A stretch of DNA of 64,000 nt from Rossellomorea sp. y25 (GCF_038049935.1 NZ_CP145886.1:3170501-3234500); one strand, 5' to 3'; positions 19,055 through 28,953 are shown, numbered from the stretch's first letter. Numbers and translations: made by a program. The notes: generated by a model not told the origin, from the letters alone.

Positions 19055-20955
19055 CAAAAAGATCCTCCTCCTCTACTTTGCATGAAGAACTGAGTTATCA
19101 CATTTGCGTTGATTCTCCCTAAATCATCAGGAGTTATGGAAACAGTATGCCAGCCCCTGGTCACTTTTCCTTCACTGTCTTTTTCTAAATACGGAAGCAA
19201 ATCAAGGTTTTCAATTTCAAGCGCACCCTCATCAACTACGTTTCCATCCACTTTGATTGAGATCCTTGTAGGTAAATCAGTATGTTTGTAAATCCCAAAC
19301 TTTATAGCATGAATATGGTTAGGTAAGGTCGTAGTATGGGAATGATGTTGTAACGTTATAGAATGAGTATGGTTCTGAGTTGTAAAGGTGTGGACGTGAT
19401 CAGTCAGTGTAAAAACGTGTACATGGGATCCACTCGAACTATAAGTATACAAATCTACGTTATTTGCAGGCATCACCACATTCACAGCTTGACCGGCACT
19501 ATTCTTACTCTGAAACAATGCATTCGGTAATTCTTGAATTGGTCCTTCCAAGGAAAGAAACATACGATGACTATGATCCCCTCCTGCTGCTGTAGAGGTA
19601 GAAGTCCCTCCACCTGCGCTAGATGTGGAAGAAGTCCCTCCACCAGAACTAGAACTTACTGTTGTGCCGCCCCCGGCACTTGAGGTTACTGTGGTAGCTC
19701 CTCCTCCTTCAGTAGCTTGCTCGTATGCTCTGAAATAGTCTGTCTTATACGTGAGCAGCAGTTTATTGATTTTGACCATTTCTTCTGGTAGAAAGATCAT
19801 TATCTCGGCAGGATTCTCACCGTCTGCATTGTCATTATAGGAATAGGCAAGGAGATTCGTCGCTCCCTGAGCATACACCTCATTAATTTTCTGTCTACGC
19901 TCCAAATCAGCCTGAGTGGTACTCAAATCCTCTGTTAAACTGCCAATCTCTAATTGAGTATTGCCAGGATCTCCTTTAATATCTGGCCGATGCTCTTTCA
20001 TGATCAATAGGTCCACATTAGGATAGTCATCGAGTTCTAACCTGACCACATTACCCTCTTTCAGCTCATCGACCTTGGCACCGGTGATGGTTGAAACGTC
20101 TGCAGCTGATACTACCCAGGAAACAACAGGCTCTTTCCACTTCTTCAGCAGAGCTTCAGCACTCGCTTTTAATGTTGCTGCATCCTCAAACCGTTTATCT
20201 GCCCAGGTGGTTTCAATGATTCCATTTTCAGCGATCGCTGCAGCATCCTCGATGTAAGGAAACCCATTGTTTATCGACTCGATTGTCAGCTGGTTAACAC
20301 CTTCACCATAACCCAAAGGATAGATCCGGTTGAACACACTCATCGGATTCTCTTCGATTTCAAAATCAATAAGGTTGTGACGTTCTTTAATCCTACACAC
20401 AGGTTCCGTATTCGGCCGGACTAGATTAAGAGTCCATGGATAGGAAGTCGTGTCCCATGTCCATCTGTATTGCTCGTCAAATGGTTTGGTCACACTGAAA
20501 ATTGCAGACAGTAAATTCTCATTCTCCCATAGGTAATGGAAGTATCGAATTATCTCAACGTTCCCCAGCTGCCAGTGCTTCTCTTTTTGCTGATCGATGA
20601 GGTACTGTAGTACTTCATTTGTCGGCAAGTTGGTCAGTTGATGATCTTTGAACAATGTACTGCCCAGGAGAGTCGCCAATACGTGTTCACACTCGAATGA
20701 AACAGTCAGTGTACTCTTAGAAGTCTTTTTAGGAATAATCCTGAACAGACCGATATATTTCTCTTCATCGTAAACCTCCACATATTTCAGCAGCTTAACC
20801 TTATCCACTTTTGGATTGTTGATTGGGAGTGAAAAGGAAGCTTTCCAAATCTGGTTATTGATTCTTGTGTACGATATCCCTTTAGCATTTTCAAGAATGG
20901 CTGTGACATTCCTTTGTAAATCTAATGCCTTAAGCAATAATTTCACCTCTTTCAA
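19054..20955 (-). CDS. Tail spike / tail endopeptidase-like protein with HxH needle
   Basis: 633 aa. The first roughly 350 residues match the Prophage_tail (PF06605) family that forms the tail tip hub below Dit. A Gly/Ser/Thr linker of four roughly 10-residue repeats (GGGTxxSSx) follows, then five HxH motifs at exact 9-residue spacing (HVHVFTLTD, HVHTFTTQN, HTHSITLQH, HSHTTTLPN, HIHAIKFG). Tandem HxH motifs in phage fibres are known to bind iron in a trimeric needle. Position after the receptor-binding protein and Wzy-like gene is unusual for a hub protein. Confidence 0.85.
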   Translation of the reverse strand: MKEVKLLLKALDLQRNVTAILENAKGISYTRINNQIWKASFSLPINNPKVDKVKLLKYVEVYDEEKYIGLFRIIPKKTSKSTLTVSFECEHVLATLLGSTLFKDHQLTNLPTNEVLQYLIDQQKEKHWQLGNVEIIRYFHYLWENENLLSAIFSVTKPFDEQYRWTWDTTSYPWTLNLVRPNTEPVCRIKERHNLIDFEIEENPMSVFNRIYPLGYGEGVNQLTIESINNGFPYIEDAAAIAENGIIETTWADKRFEDAATLKASAEALLKKWKEPVVSWVVSAADVSTITGAKVDELKEGNVVRLELDDYPNVDLLIMKEHRPDIKGDPGNTQLEIGSLTEDLSTTQADLERRQKINEVYAQGATNLLAYSYNDNADGENPAEIMIFLPEEMVKINKLLLTYKTDYFRAYEQATEGGGATTVTSSAGGGTTVSSSSGGGTSSTSSAGGGTSTSTAAGGDHSHRMFLSLEGPIQELPNALFQSKNSAGQAVNVVMPANNVDLYTYSSSGSHVHVFTLTDHVHTFTTQNHTHSITLQHHSHTTTLPNHIHAIKFGIYKHTDLPTRISIKVDGNVVDEGALEIENLDLLPYLEKDSEGKVTRGWHTVSITPDDLGRINANVITQFFMQSRGGGSF

Positions 20956-20987
20956 AACAAAAAGACCACCTCGATTGAGATGATCTT
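20953..20987 (-). terminator. Terminator after the Wzy-like gene
   Basis: AAGACCACCTC (20962-20972) pairs imperfectly with GAGATGATCTT (20977-20987), followed on the minus strand by TTTGTTTTG. It lies directly before the tail spike start. Confidence 0.6.
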
Positions 20988-21015
20988 CTATTGCGCTCTT
21001 GTATCTGATTCTTCA

Positions 21016-22209
21016 CTACCAAACAATTCTATAGCGTTTAAATCTATAATTTTTTTTCTTGGTCTTATCAGTTACCACTTCAGTTTTTTCAAACTTATTT
21101 ATTTTATTGTAAACAATCAACAACCCGATACTGAGGAATAAATACTTATGGTCTACGTAAGTGAAACTAAACATAAGGCTGACCACTGAACTAATGATTA
21201 ATGATAAGATGATAGTCTCAGAAAAGGTATTAGCCTTTTTCACAATGAAACGTAGATATTGAAAAACAAGAAGTGTTATTAAACTAAAGATAATTAACAA
21301 TAAGAATACCCCGTTCTCGGATAAGATTTCCAAAAAGAAGTTATGAGGGTAGTCCGGATAATTTACTGCTGTCCCTTTACCTAAAAAAGGACTACTTTTA
21401 AATGCTTCAATTGCTTTTTCATAAGAATTAATTCGTATGCTTGTAGACATATCGTATTCCGTTCTGGCAAACCTTCTAAATAAAACGTCTAAAGATTCCT
21501 TCACAAATTGGATTCTCGTTAATAAAAATATCGCTATCGATGTCACAAACACTAATTTGATGTTAAATTTCTTTATAAGCAGAGGAGACATTAATGTGAC
21601 AGTAATTAGAAATGCTATTACTGGTCCCTTAGAAGCTGCAATCCCCATTACACTAACACTTGGCAATGTAGTGAAAACAAATGTTACTAGCGATATTTTC
21701 TTAAAATAGAACATAAAAATCGAAATTAACAGAGTTGTGGCTCCAAGCATCGATAAAGGGATCGGGACTACAACTCCGAAAGCTTGATACCTAAAGCTTT
21801 CCATTCCGCTTAAGTAGAAATCGATTAATACTAAATAACCCGTTAAAGTAGAATTAATAAGCATATAAAAAATGATTTTATTTAAATCATTTTTATTTTT
21901 TATAAAAACTCTGGAAAAGAATATTAGTGAAACCCCTAGAAACAGGAATTCCATTGTTTTAAACAGACCTTCTAATTGCGCCGGACTGTAAATTGAACCG
22001 ATAAGCAGAACCAACACCCAAAGGTAAAAAACTGAATCAACTTTTGAAAATGATATCCTTTCCTTCTTTACAAGCAGTTTAAATACAGCGAATGCATAAA
22101 GTAGAATGTAAATGATTAAGGTTAAGTCTATCGGTAGCGCACCTTTAATGATGTACCCCAGAGGAACTAAAGAAAGTAAGAATAGTGAAAAACTAAATTT
22201 CGTATGCAA
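21016..22209 (-). CDS. O-antigen ligase/polymerase (Wzy)-like membrane protein
   Basis: Polytopic membrane protein of 397 aa with about 10-12 hydrophobic segments. The large extracytoplasmic loop contains TSIRINSYEKAIEAFKSSPF, then LGKG and DYPHNFFLEILSENG, the pattern of the Wzy_C/O-antigen ligase family (PF04932), which polymerises or transfers glycans. Base composition is more A/T-rich than its neighbours and it has its own terminator, as expected of a moron inserted between tail genes. Likely alters cell-surface polysaccharide; substrate unknown. Confidence 0.75.
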   Translation of the reverse strand: MHTKFSFSLFLLSLVPLGYIIKGALPIDLTLIIYILLYAFAVFKLLVKKERISFSKVDSVFYLWVLVLLIGSIYSPAQLEGLFKTMEFLFLGVSLIFFSRVFIKNKNDLNKIIFYMLINSTLTGYLVLIDFYLSGMESFRYQAFGVVVPIPLSMLGATTLLISIFMFYFKKISLVTFVFTTLPSVSVMGIAASKGPVIAFLITVTLMSPLLIKKFNIKLVFVTSIAIFLLTRIQFVKESLDVLFRRFARTEYDMSTSIRINSYEKAIEAFKSSPFLGKGTAVNYPDYPHNFFLEILSENGVFLLLIIFSLITLLVFQYLRFIVKKANTFSETIILSLIISSVVSLMFSFTYVDHKYLFLSIGLLIVYNKINKFEKTEVVTDKTKKKNYRFKRYRIVW

Positions 22210-22386
22210 GATAATCCAACCTTTTCTTTTTATTTCTTAATAAATCTTACCACAAAAACACTCTAGAACTTACTTAAATTTACTTTTTTATTAAACAATG
22301 ACACTAACTAACGGTTGGTATTATACGTTATTAAATATTAATCCTTCCTTTTTTACTTATCCCTCTGAGAATTTTCACCATTAAAT

Positions 22387-24630
22387 CTATATAGAGTTCA
22401 AATAACTGAACACGGAATCTCCCATCTGATTATATCCAGCGGTATTAGGATGAACCCCATCTGAAATATTAACCTTTGTATCAATGCTTGAATGGGTATT
22501 AATTAAATCATTGTTCGACTGATACGATTTAATCAGTTCACTCACCCAAATATGGTTATTATATTTATATCTCCATTGCGCTTGACCTACTCCATACGCG
22601 TTCCCGAACATATCTTGACTATCGTTTGGAGGAATGGTGATATTTAAAGCGACCTTAATATTAGGGTCATATGCTTTAATGCTATTGATTATATGATCGA
22701 AGTTGCCTTTGACTTCTGAAATTCTTGTTGTTAATGAACTGTCTGAGGTAGGACTGAAAGTGTCGTTTATCCCTAATTGAATGATAACCACCTTTACGCC
22801 GGAAAAACCTTGATTACTCATGTAATAACTGAAATCAAAATCAGTTGTGGAAGGATTATGAAATGGATTGACAACACCCTCGTAACTGTCACCTGTTCGA
22901 TATTTACCAGCAGTCCACCCACCTCTACCTTCCCATAGGTTAGGTGCAGTCCCATGTGTGCCGATTAATTGTATATTACTACCTAACTTGCTGATTAATC
23001 TTTGAGTGATTAAACCTTCACCTATACCGTCACCATTTGTATCACTTCTGACTGTACTATCTCCCATAAGTAAGACTTTAATAGGGGTTGTCCGTGGATT
23101 ACTGACAATAATACTTACCGTCTTTGAAGAAACTAACTTTGAACGTTCGTACACTTCAATGATTAAAGATTTCGTTCCTGTTGTCGTAGGAACACCTGTA
23201 AACCTGTCTTTGGTTTGTTTCCCGAAGCTACATTCAAAATTCACATTGTATGAGTCTTGCTTTTCTTTAAGGATATTTGAAATGCACACGTTAAACTCTT
23301 CGTTTACTGTTGCATACAACTTGCTTGGAAGGTTAATTATTACATCTTCAATTTCACCTTGAATAGAAGGCGGAAGGCTAGTTTTTTTGACAAAATAACC
23401 TGGTTCTTCAAAGCTAGTTGCTGATGTACCCTTCTCAACTTGAAAAATATCGGTTTCTTTCGTGGAAAAACTTCCGTATACTTCCCCTGCATTAGTAGTA
23501 AGTGTCTTATTTCCTGCGACACCACCCCCAAATATTCCCCTTTTATATAGTTGATCGGCACCATACAAAGCCACTTGACCATCATAATTGTATGCGTATG
23601 CAGTTAGCTCTTCCAAAGGAATCATGTGATAAACGGTGTAATCTGCATTTGTTTTTAAGGTGCCATCAGTAGAGCTGACATACTTTCCGCTTATGGCATA
23701 TTTCTTTAAGGCGATGTTTTTGCCTAGTTCAAAGAACGTTGTTTTCGCTTCCGAAATGGATTCATCTTTTAAAGATTTTCCGTCAACGTCCGCCAAATAC
23801 GTTCCCTCAATTGCCATTTTATAAGGCTCGTATGAAGCTGGTAATGTTCCTACTGAAACTATAAATGTATCTAAATTGGTAAAGTAGAAAGTTACTCTAA
23901 CGAAATTAGCACCTTGAGGAACTACCAATTCGCTTATAGCTGTCCCTAAGTTCGCTCCACTAACGAAATTCTTATTCCCATCATAAAAAGCATACCTTGA
24001 AACATTTGCTGAAAATTTTAACGTATTACCAGCATCTACAGGAATATGCTCACTTGTATAGTAATTTGAATCAGCTACATAAGATCCGTTAGTTCCATCA
24101 ATCCTGCCATTTAATGCTGCGCTTTTATCGAAAAGGTTTTTGCTTACGACCTTACTATAAGTAGACTTTTTTAACGTTAGCGAGTAGTTAGCTGGAACTG
24201 AATTGATCGGGGTATTTCCCGCCATCTGCTGAAGAAATTCGTCTGTCATGTAGGTTTGGTCGAATTTGCCTAAATTTTTATTTATATCCGCAACCGAGAC
24301 ATTCCCTTGCGACAGTTTCTCTGCCAAGAGTTCATCAGAAGTATCTAATCGATCCTTCAAAGTAGGGAATGAATTTCCTCCCGCATCCACCCTTGCTTGT
24401 GCTGCTTCGACTGAAGAATCTCCCTCAATTACAACCTGATTAAATTGTTCTTGGACACTATCAGCTTTTGTCTCTGCTGATTGGGAGGTAAATAATGCAT
24501 TTTCTGATGTAATCTTAGCACTTATTGAATCTTGCTGTGCTTTGTCAGCTGCTTCAATGGCTTCATTGATTAATTTAACCCCCTCATATAAGGGGAATTT
24601 TATTCCTGTAGGTATTTTCTGTAGTGTCAT
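22387..24630 (-). CDS. Receptor-binding tail protein with SGNH esterase domain
   Basis: About 747 aa. An N-terminal helical stalk (INEAIEAADKAQQDSISAKI) attaches to the tail; a beta-rich centre follows; the last 225 residues are an SGNH/GDSL hydrolase with block I MGDST (Ser near 529 of the 751-aa frame), GGWTAGKY, GIND (Asn 626) and DGVHPN (Asp 728, His 731). Such domains remove acetyl groups from surface glycans. Start at the ATG of MTLQKIPTG. The gene is next to the Wzy-like protein, suggesting a shared polysaccharide target. Confidence 0.85.
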   Translation of the reverse strand: MTLQKIPTGIKFPLYEGVKLINEAIEAADKAQQDSISAKITSENALFTSQSAETKADSVQEQFNQVVIEGDSSVEAAQARVDAGGNSFPTLKDRLDTSDELLAEKLSQGNVSVADINKNLGKFDQTYMTDEFLQQMAGNTPINSVPANYSLTLKKSTYSKVVSKNLFDKSAALNGRIDGTNGSYVADSNYYTSEHIPVDAGNTLKFSANVSRYAFYDGNKNFVSGANLGTAISELVVPQGANFVRVTFYFTNLDTFIVSVGTLPASYEPYKMAIEGTYLADVDGKSLKDESISEAKTTFFELGKNIALKKYAISGKYVSSTDGTLKTNADYTVYHMIPLEELTAYAYNYDGQVALYGADQLYKRGIFGGGVAGNKTLTTNAGEVYGSFSTKETDIFQVEKGTSATSFEEPGYFVKKTSLPPSIQGEIEDVIINLPSKLYATVNEEFNVCISNILKEKQDSYNVNFECSFGKQTKDRFTGVPTTTGTKSLIIEVYERSKLVSSKTVSIIVSNPRTTPIKVLLMGDSTVRSDTNGDGIGEGLITQRLISKLGSNIQLIGTHGTAPNLWEGRGGWTAGKYRTGDSYEGVVNPFHNPSTTDFDFSYYMSNQGFSGVKVVIIQLGINDTFSPTSDSSLTTRISEVKGNFDHIINSIKAYDPNIKVALNITIPPNDSQDMFGNAYGVGQAQWRYKYNNHIWVSELIKSYQSNNDLINTHSSIDTKVNISDGVHPNTAGYNQMGDSVFSYLNSI

Positions 24631-24645
24631 ACTCACCACCATCCT

Positions 24646-25440
24646 TTAAATATATTGATCTCGTACTCTTATAGATAAATTGAAATTAAGATTGCTTCCG
24701 GAAATGGCTATCTGGTTCAACCCAGGTAACAAATCAAAAAAGTCCCCAACAATAAACTCTTCTTTTCCATCTTTTAAGATAGTGAAGTCATTCCCTCTAA
24801 TTTCAAAAACAGAGTTTGAAAAAGTTCCGAGTATTAAGGACTTACCATTTGCGCTTAAGGTTACGTTTTCTCCTGATCCGGATACCAATATAGTCGGACT
24901 CATTGCATATCCAGTGATGGTTGTTTCCACAGTTTGAGGGGACGTTATGAGTACATCATCCACAAAGACAGTATTGATGGAATAAACATCATCAAACGTA
25001 ACTGTGGTACTATCCCAATGCACTTCATGGCTTTCTGTATCTGAGTATTTCAATGGGTCATTTGCTTTGAAGTTTAAGTTTATGACCCACTCCTCTTCGA
25101 CTCTTTGAGGGACAACCGGACCATTAATCTTCGCCATGCAGTACTTGCCTGGATCATAGTCGGATTCAATCTTTATCAGCCGTGGTTTTCCATATGGGTC
25201 CAATAAAAAAGCAACGAAGTCATTAAGCTGCCGCTGCATATTCGTGTAATAGCGATTCATTATTTTTAAAGGGAAAGAAAATTGGCGACCTTTAACCTCT
25301 GTCCCGAAATCCCACTCGCCAACTTTTCCAGGAATAAATAATGTTTTCTCTTCAAAATCGGGAGTGGCAGGATCCTCATTGCCTGGCTCACAAAAGAATC
25401 CAAAGTCCTCAAATCGATACTTATCATCCATTGTGATCAT
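24646..25440 (-). CDS. Distal tail protein (Dit)
   Basis: 264 aa: MDDKYRFEDFGFFCEPGNED, KTLFIPGKVGEWDFG and the NDPLKYSDTE motif are typical of siphovirus Dit proteins, which form the hexameric hub at the tail end. Start overlaps the tape measure stop. An ATG three codons downstream is also possible. Confidence 0.85.
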   Translation of the reverse strand: MITMDDKYRFEDFGFFCEPGNEDPATPDFEEKTLFIPGKVGEWDFGTEVKGRQFSFPLKIMNRYYTNMQRQLNDFVAFLLDPYGKPRLIKIESDYDPGKYCMAKINGPVVPQRVEEEWVINLNFKANDPLKYSDTESHEVHWDSTTVTFDDVYSINTVFVDDVLITSPQTVETTITGYAMSPTILVSGSGENVTLSANGKSLILGTFSNSVFEIRGNDFTILKDGKEEFIVGDFFDLLPGLNQIAISGSNLNFNLSIRVRDQYI

Positions 25441-27671
25441 GCCATAATCACCCCTTGCCCGCGTGCATTTATTTTGTTGTTCTTGTTGATTTTCTTGCTA
25501 ATGCCGGGTGCCAGCTTCGTGTTGATCTCATCAGTGTCCAGATAAACGTGAACTTCAACCTGTCCCCCGGCTCCTCCCATTGTGGAAGCAATGCCCCTAC
25601 CAATATCCCCGAGTGTTTCCTCATTGAGTGGAAGTGCCGCTTCCGGACCAGCGTCCCCTGCACCTTGCAGCTTGCCGCCATATTGCCCAAAGATAGTCGG
25701 CTGGGTGAAGATTGCTCCTTTAGCCCTCCAATCAATACCGATAGTTGGAACACTTATTCCTGGTGGCATTAAGTCAAATTTCCCTTTGATACTGAAGTGT
25801 GGAAGTTTCGGCTTTGGAATATTGAACTTCAATTTGTCTCCTAAACCTTTGAAAAAGCCGATTATTTCTTGAACATAACTGCTAATCTTATCTTTAGCGG
25901 ACTCAATTGGAGAAATGATCTTGTTTTTCGTTTGTTCCATGACACTACTTGCTTTATCACGAAGATTATTAATTTTTTCAATAGCCCCATTCTTCAGCTC
26001 ATTAAATTTCATCACTACTGCTAATGCCATTTCTACAGCTTTTTTCTGAATGGTGTCCCAGTTTTTATAAAGAAGAACACCTATGGCTATAACTGCAGCA
26101 ATTGCTGAGATAATGGCAAGGATTGGCCATGTGGCTGCAGTTATACTGATCCCCATGGCTCCTGCCGCCACTGTGACTGCAGTCATAATTGGCGCCGCTA
26201 TGGTTAGAACTGTAATCAATCCACCTATAGCTGCTGCCCCCGCTCCTATTGTTGCCGTGAGCTCTGGATTTTCATTTGCCAATTCAATAACTCTAGTTGT
26301 GAAATCAGCAACCTGAGTCACTAAAGGAGTTAATATAAGAGCTAAATCCGCTAAAGATTTCTCCATCTGTGCATTAGCTTCCGCATTTGCCTGTACTTCA
26401 GGATTCAACTCCTGATATTTGTTATAGACTTCGCTAAAGCCTTCTTGAGATAACGTTTTGAGAATGTAATTTGAACCTTCACCCATTGAAATCATTGTTG
26501 CTAAAGTGCTATTAAAATTATCTACGTTAACTCCACTTCGTTCTAATAACTCTGCAAAAGGACCAACGGCTTCCCCAGAAGCCAATGTCTCTTGTATCCC
26601 GTCAGCAATCCCTTCAGTCTTAAGCGTGTCACTGAACTTGATATAAGCACCATTCACAAGTTCGATGGCTTCAGCTAACTGATTATCACTGAATCCACTG
26701 GCGAGTAAATTCGCAAGTGTTTCTCCAGCTGCATCCGCTTCCCCGGTAACAGCCGTAATCTTAGAAAATGATTCTTCCACAATACCTAGGTCTCTTCCAG
26801 ACAAGGAAGCATTCGTTCTAAGTCTCGCCAGTACTTCGTTGTATTCTTGCATGCTTTGAACTAAACCGCCAATAGCCGCCGCAGGAGCTGCACCTGCTAA
26901 AGCCTGCATTCCATCTCCGAGGCCTTTAACTGACTTTTTTGCCTTATCACTGCTTTTCTCTATTTGGTTAATTGAATTCTTGAATTTAGTTATAGAAGCC
27001 CTCGCTTCATTGAGTTTGGCTTCCATTTTAAAAACTTCAGTAGAGTTTTCTCCGTATGCCTTTTTAGTTTGGTCTAACTGCTTCTCAAGGTTCTGGACTG
27101 CCCGTTCAGTTAAAGCCATCTGATTCTTTAGCTGCCGTTGTGCTAAACCGACTTTATCAGCTTCTGAAGCACTCTCTCCAAGTTGAGCTTCCTGAAGTTT
27201 GAAGGAACTGATCAGCTTTTTGTTCTCAGCTTCCAGACGTTCACTCTCAGTCTTGAGTTCCTTTAGAGCATCCTCTGCATCTCGAGTCTCTTTGGCCTGA
27301 TCCGATAGTCCATCATTTACACGTTCCATTGCCTTTTGAAGAGAAGTCTCCGCACGTTCCGCGTCAAGAAGCTTACTGTACATTTGTGTGAGCTGTCCGG
27401 TTGTGGTTTTGGTGTCTTTACTCATCGCTTCGTATTGAGCTCTCAGCATGCCTGTGCGCTTCTCAGCAGCCTGCATCTGAATCTCTAACTTCTTCTTTTC
27501 AGCAGCAAGCTTGTCTGTTGCTTTGGCATCCTTCCCCATTGCCGCAATATGATTCTTATACTCCTTGGCAGCCGTGTTCATAACAGCGTTGATTTCCTTC
27601 AGAGTATCTGCATATTGTACCTGGCCATCCATTTTAAAGTTAAGGACCACATTCTTTTCTTTGTTTGCCAT
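25437..27671 (-). CDS. Tail tape measure protein
   Basis: 744 aa, long coiled-coil N-terminal half (about residues 30-250), hydrophobic segments near residues 475-540 and a C-terminal region with GDAGPEAALPLNEE. By the usual 1.5 Angstrom per residue rule a tail of roughly 110 nm is expected (inference). Follows the frameshifted chaperone, the conserved order. Confidence 0.92.
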   Translation of the reverse strand: MANKEKNVVLNFKMDGQVQYADTLKEINAVMNTAAKEYKNHIAAMGKDAKATDKLAAEKKKLEIQMQAAEKRTGMLRAQYEAMSKDTKTTTGQLTQMYSKLLDAERAETSLQKAMERVNDGLSDQAKETRDAEDALKELKTESERLEAENKKLISSFKLQEAQLGESASEADKVGLAQRQLKNQMALTERAVQNLEKQLDQTKKAYGENSTEVFKMEAKLNEARASITKFKNSINQIEKSSDKAKKSVKGLGDGMQALAGAAPAAAIGGLVQSMQEYNEVLARLRTNASLSGRDLGIVEESFSKITAVTGEADAAGETLANLLASGFSDNQLAEAIELVNGAYIKFSDTLKTEGIADGIQETLASGEAVGPFAELLERSGVNVDNFNSTLATMISMGEGSNYILKTLSQEGFSEVYNKYQELNPEVQANAEANAQMEKSLADLALILTPLVTQVADFTTRVIELANENPELTATIGAGAAAIGGLITVLTIAAPIMTAVTVAAGAMGISITAATWPILAIISAIAAVIAIGVLLYKNWDTIQKKAVEMALAVVMKFNELKNGAIEKINNLRDKASSVMEQTKNKIISPIESAKDKISSYVQEIIGFFKGLGDKLKFNIPKPKLPHFSIKGKFDLMPPGISVPTIGIDWRAKGAIFTQPTIFGQYGGKLQGAGDAGPEAALPLNEETLGDIGRGIASTMGGAGGQVEVHVYLDTDEINTKLAPGISKKINKNNKINARGQGVIMA

Positions 27672-27684
27672 GTTCTCACCTCAC

Positions 27685-28298
27685 TTATAAGAAAGGAGTT
27701 TGATCTAATGTATATACCTGTGTGGACTTTTCTTCCACAAGAGCGTCCGGGTTATGGTACTTCAAGTGCATGATAAACTGCTTTAATAGATGATTAGGTG
27801 TAATGTTAAAAAAGTCATCCATGCTTAACCCCAGGAGAGTGTTCCCTACATAAAAATAAAAGTCCCAATCTAACTCTGTAGACTGAGACTCATCATCTTG
27901 CGCTTTGACTAATTTTTTTTTTCGGTTTTCAACTTATCCATATCAGCTTTTTGGAAATTTTGATCATTGAATAGATCAATCGCTACTTGGAAGATGCCAG
28001 GAAGGTCAGTAAGAGGAATTGCATTTTCAATTTCACTAAGTGTGCAATCTGTTCCTCCACTTCGAACCATAGCATAAATTAAAGAGTTCATTAATTTGAT
28101 CTCTTTTTTCCCGAGTGTGAACTTGCCCTTATTCAGCATTTTGTGCATTTCCTTTTCAAATGTTCCATAGGAGCTGCCAAAGGCTTCTTCAACATATGGG
28201 AAAGACTTGAAAGTAAAGATCACCGGAATCGGAACCCCTTGTATCTGGATCATATTCCGGTTTATATCCACATTTACTAATTCGTTAAGCTTAGCCAT
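27685..28298 (-). CDS. Tail assembly chaperone GT, -1 frameshift product
   Basis: The upstream frame (27909-28298) ends at AAAAAATTAG; a slip of -1 on the ten-A run (27913-27922) continues in frame as KLVKAQDDESQSTELDWDFY and ends QVYTLDQTPFL at 27685, 14 bases before the tape measure start. The extension has no start codon or RBS of its own. This matches the G/GT arrangement of lambda-like tails. Confidence 0.8.
27909..28298 (-). CDS. Tail assembly chaperone G
   Basis: 129 aa: MAKLNELVNVDINRNMIQ, TFKSFPYVEEAFG. It coats the tape measure during tail assembly. Short form made without frameshifting; it ends in a lysine-rich tail coded by the A run. Confidence 0.8.
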   Translation of the reverse strand: MAKLNELVNVDINRNMIQIQGVPIPVIFTFKSFPYVEEAFGSSYGTFEKEMHKMLNKGKFTLGKKEIKLMNSLIYAMVRSGGTDCTLSEIENAIPLTDLPGIFQVAIDLFNDQNFQKADMDKLKTEKKN

Positions 28299-28319
28299 TA
28301 AATGTTTCCTCCTAAACTA

Positions 28320-28946
28320 TTAAGGGGTGGTAGGGAATAATGTTTCGATTTGTGACTCGTCTGCTACTACTTGGGCCATGAAGGCTGTAGCTGTAACTCC
28401 TGTGGCACTCTCGCGTGTTTCAGAGAATTTCACCTCGGTATTATTGTTAAAGAGTAAAGGAGTCGCATCGAATGTTACTGAGATGTCCTTTACTTCTTGC
28501 TCTTCTGTGGCCGTTCCAAAGGTTTCTTCAGAAGGGACCTTTTGCACCCGCGGATACCACCGGGCAACCCTCGAACCATCGTTTAATTTAGCCGTAAAGC
28601 CTAAAGCAAACATTGGATATTCTTTAACGTCTGCCTTACTGAAGGAGATTCCTTTGACAGGTGTTACACCATCAATTTTGTCCTGCACTTCCTGTGGCAA
28701 AGAAACGTGTGTCAGACTCAGTGTATACTTGGAATTCTTAGAGGCATTCACAAACAGTTTTCCCGATGCCCATTTAACAACAGTGGCTGCGTTCCCTGCG
28801 ATTCCTAGCTCAGTAATGTTATCCAGCTGATAAATTTCTGAATCGTATGTCGGGATAGCATCTCGACTATCCTTACCGCCAGTCATGAATGCCAAATATA
28901 AAGATTCAATTGTCACTACATATAGCAATTCTTTTGCTTTTACCAT
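28320..28946 (-). CDS. Major tail protein
   Basis: 208 aa tail tube subunit of the phi13 type (VVTIESLYLAFMTGG, KEYPMFALGFTAKLNDGSRV, WYPRVQKVPSEE). Upstream of the chaperone and downstream of the tail-completion genes as expected. Confidence 0.88.
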   Translation of the reverse strand: MVKAKELLYVVTIESLYLAFMTGGKDSRDAIPTYDSEIYQLDNITELGIAGNAATVVKWASGKLFVNASKNSKYTLSLTHVSLPQEVQDKIDGVTPVKGISFSKADVKEYPMFALGFTAKLNDGSRVARWYPRVQKVPSEETFGTATEEQEVKDISVTFDATPLLFNNNTEVKFSETRESATGVTATAFMAQVVADESQIETLFPTTP

Positions 28947-28953
28947 GTATGAT

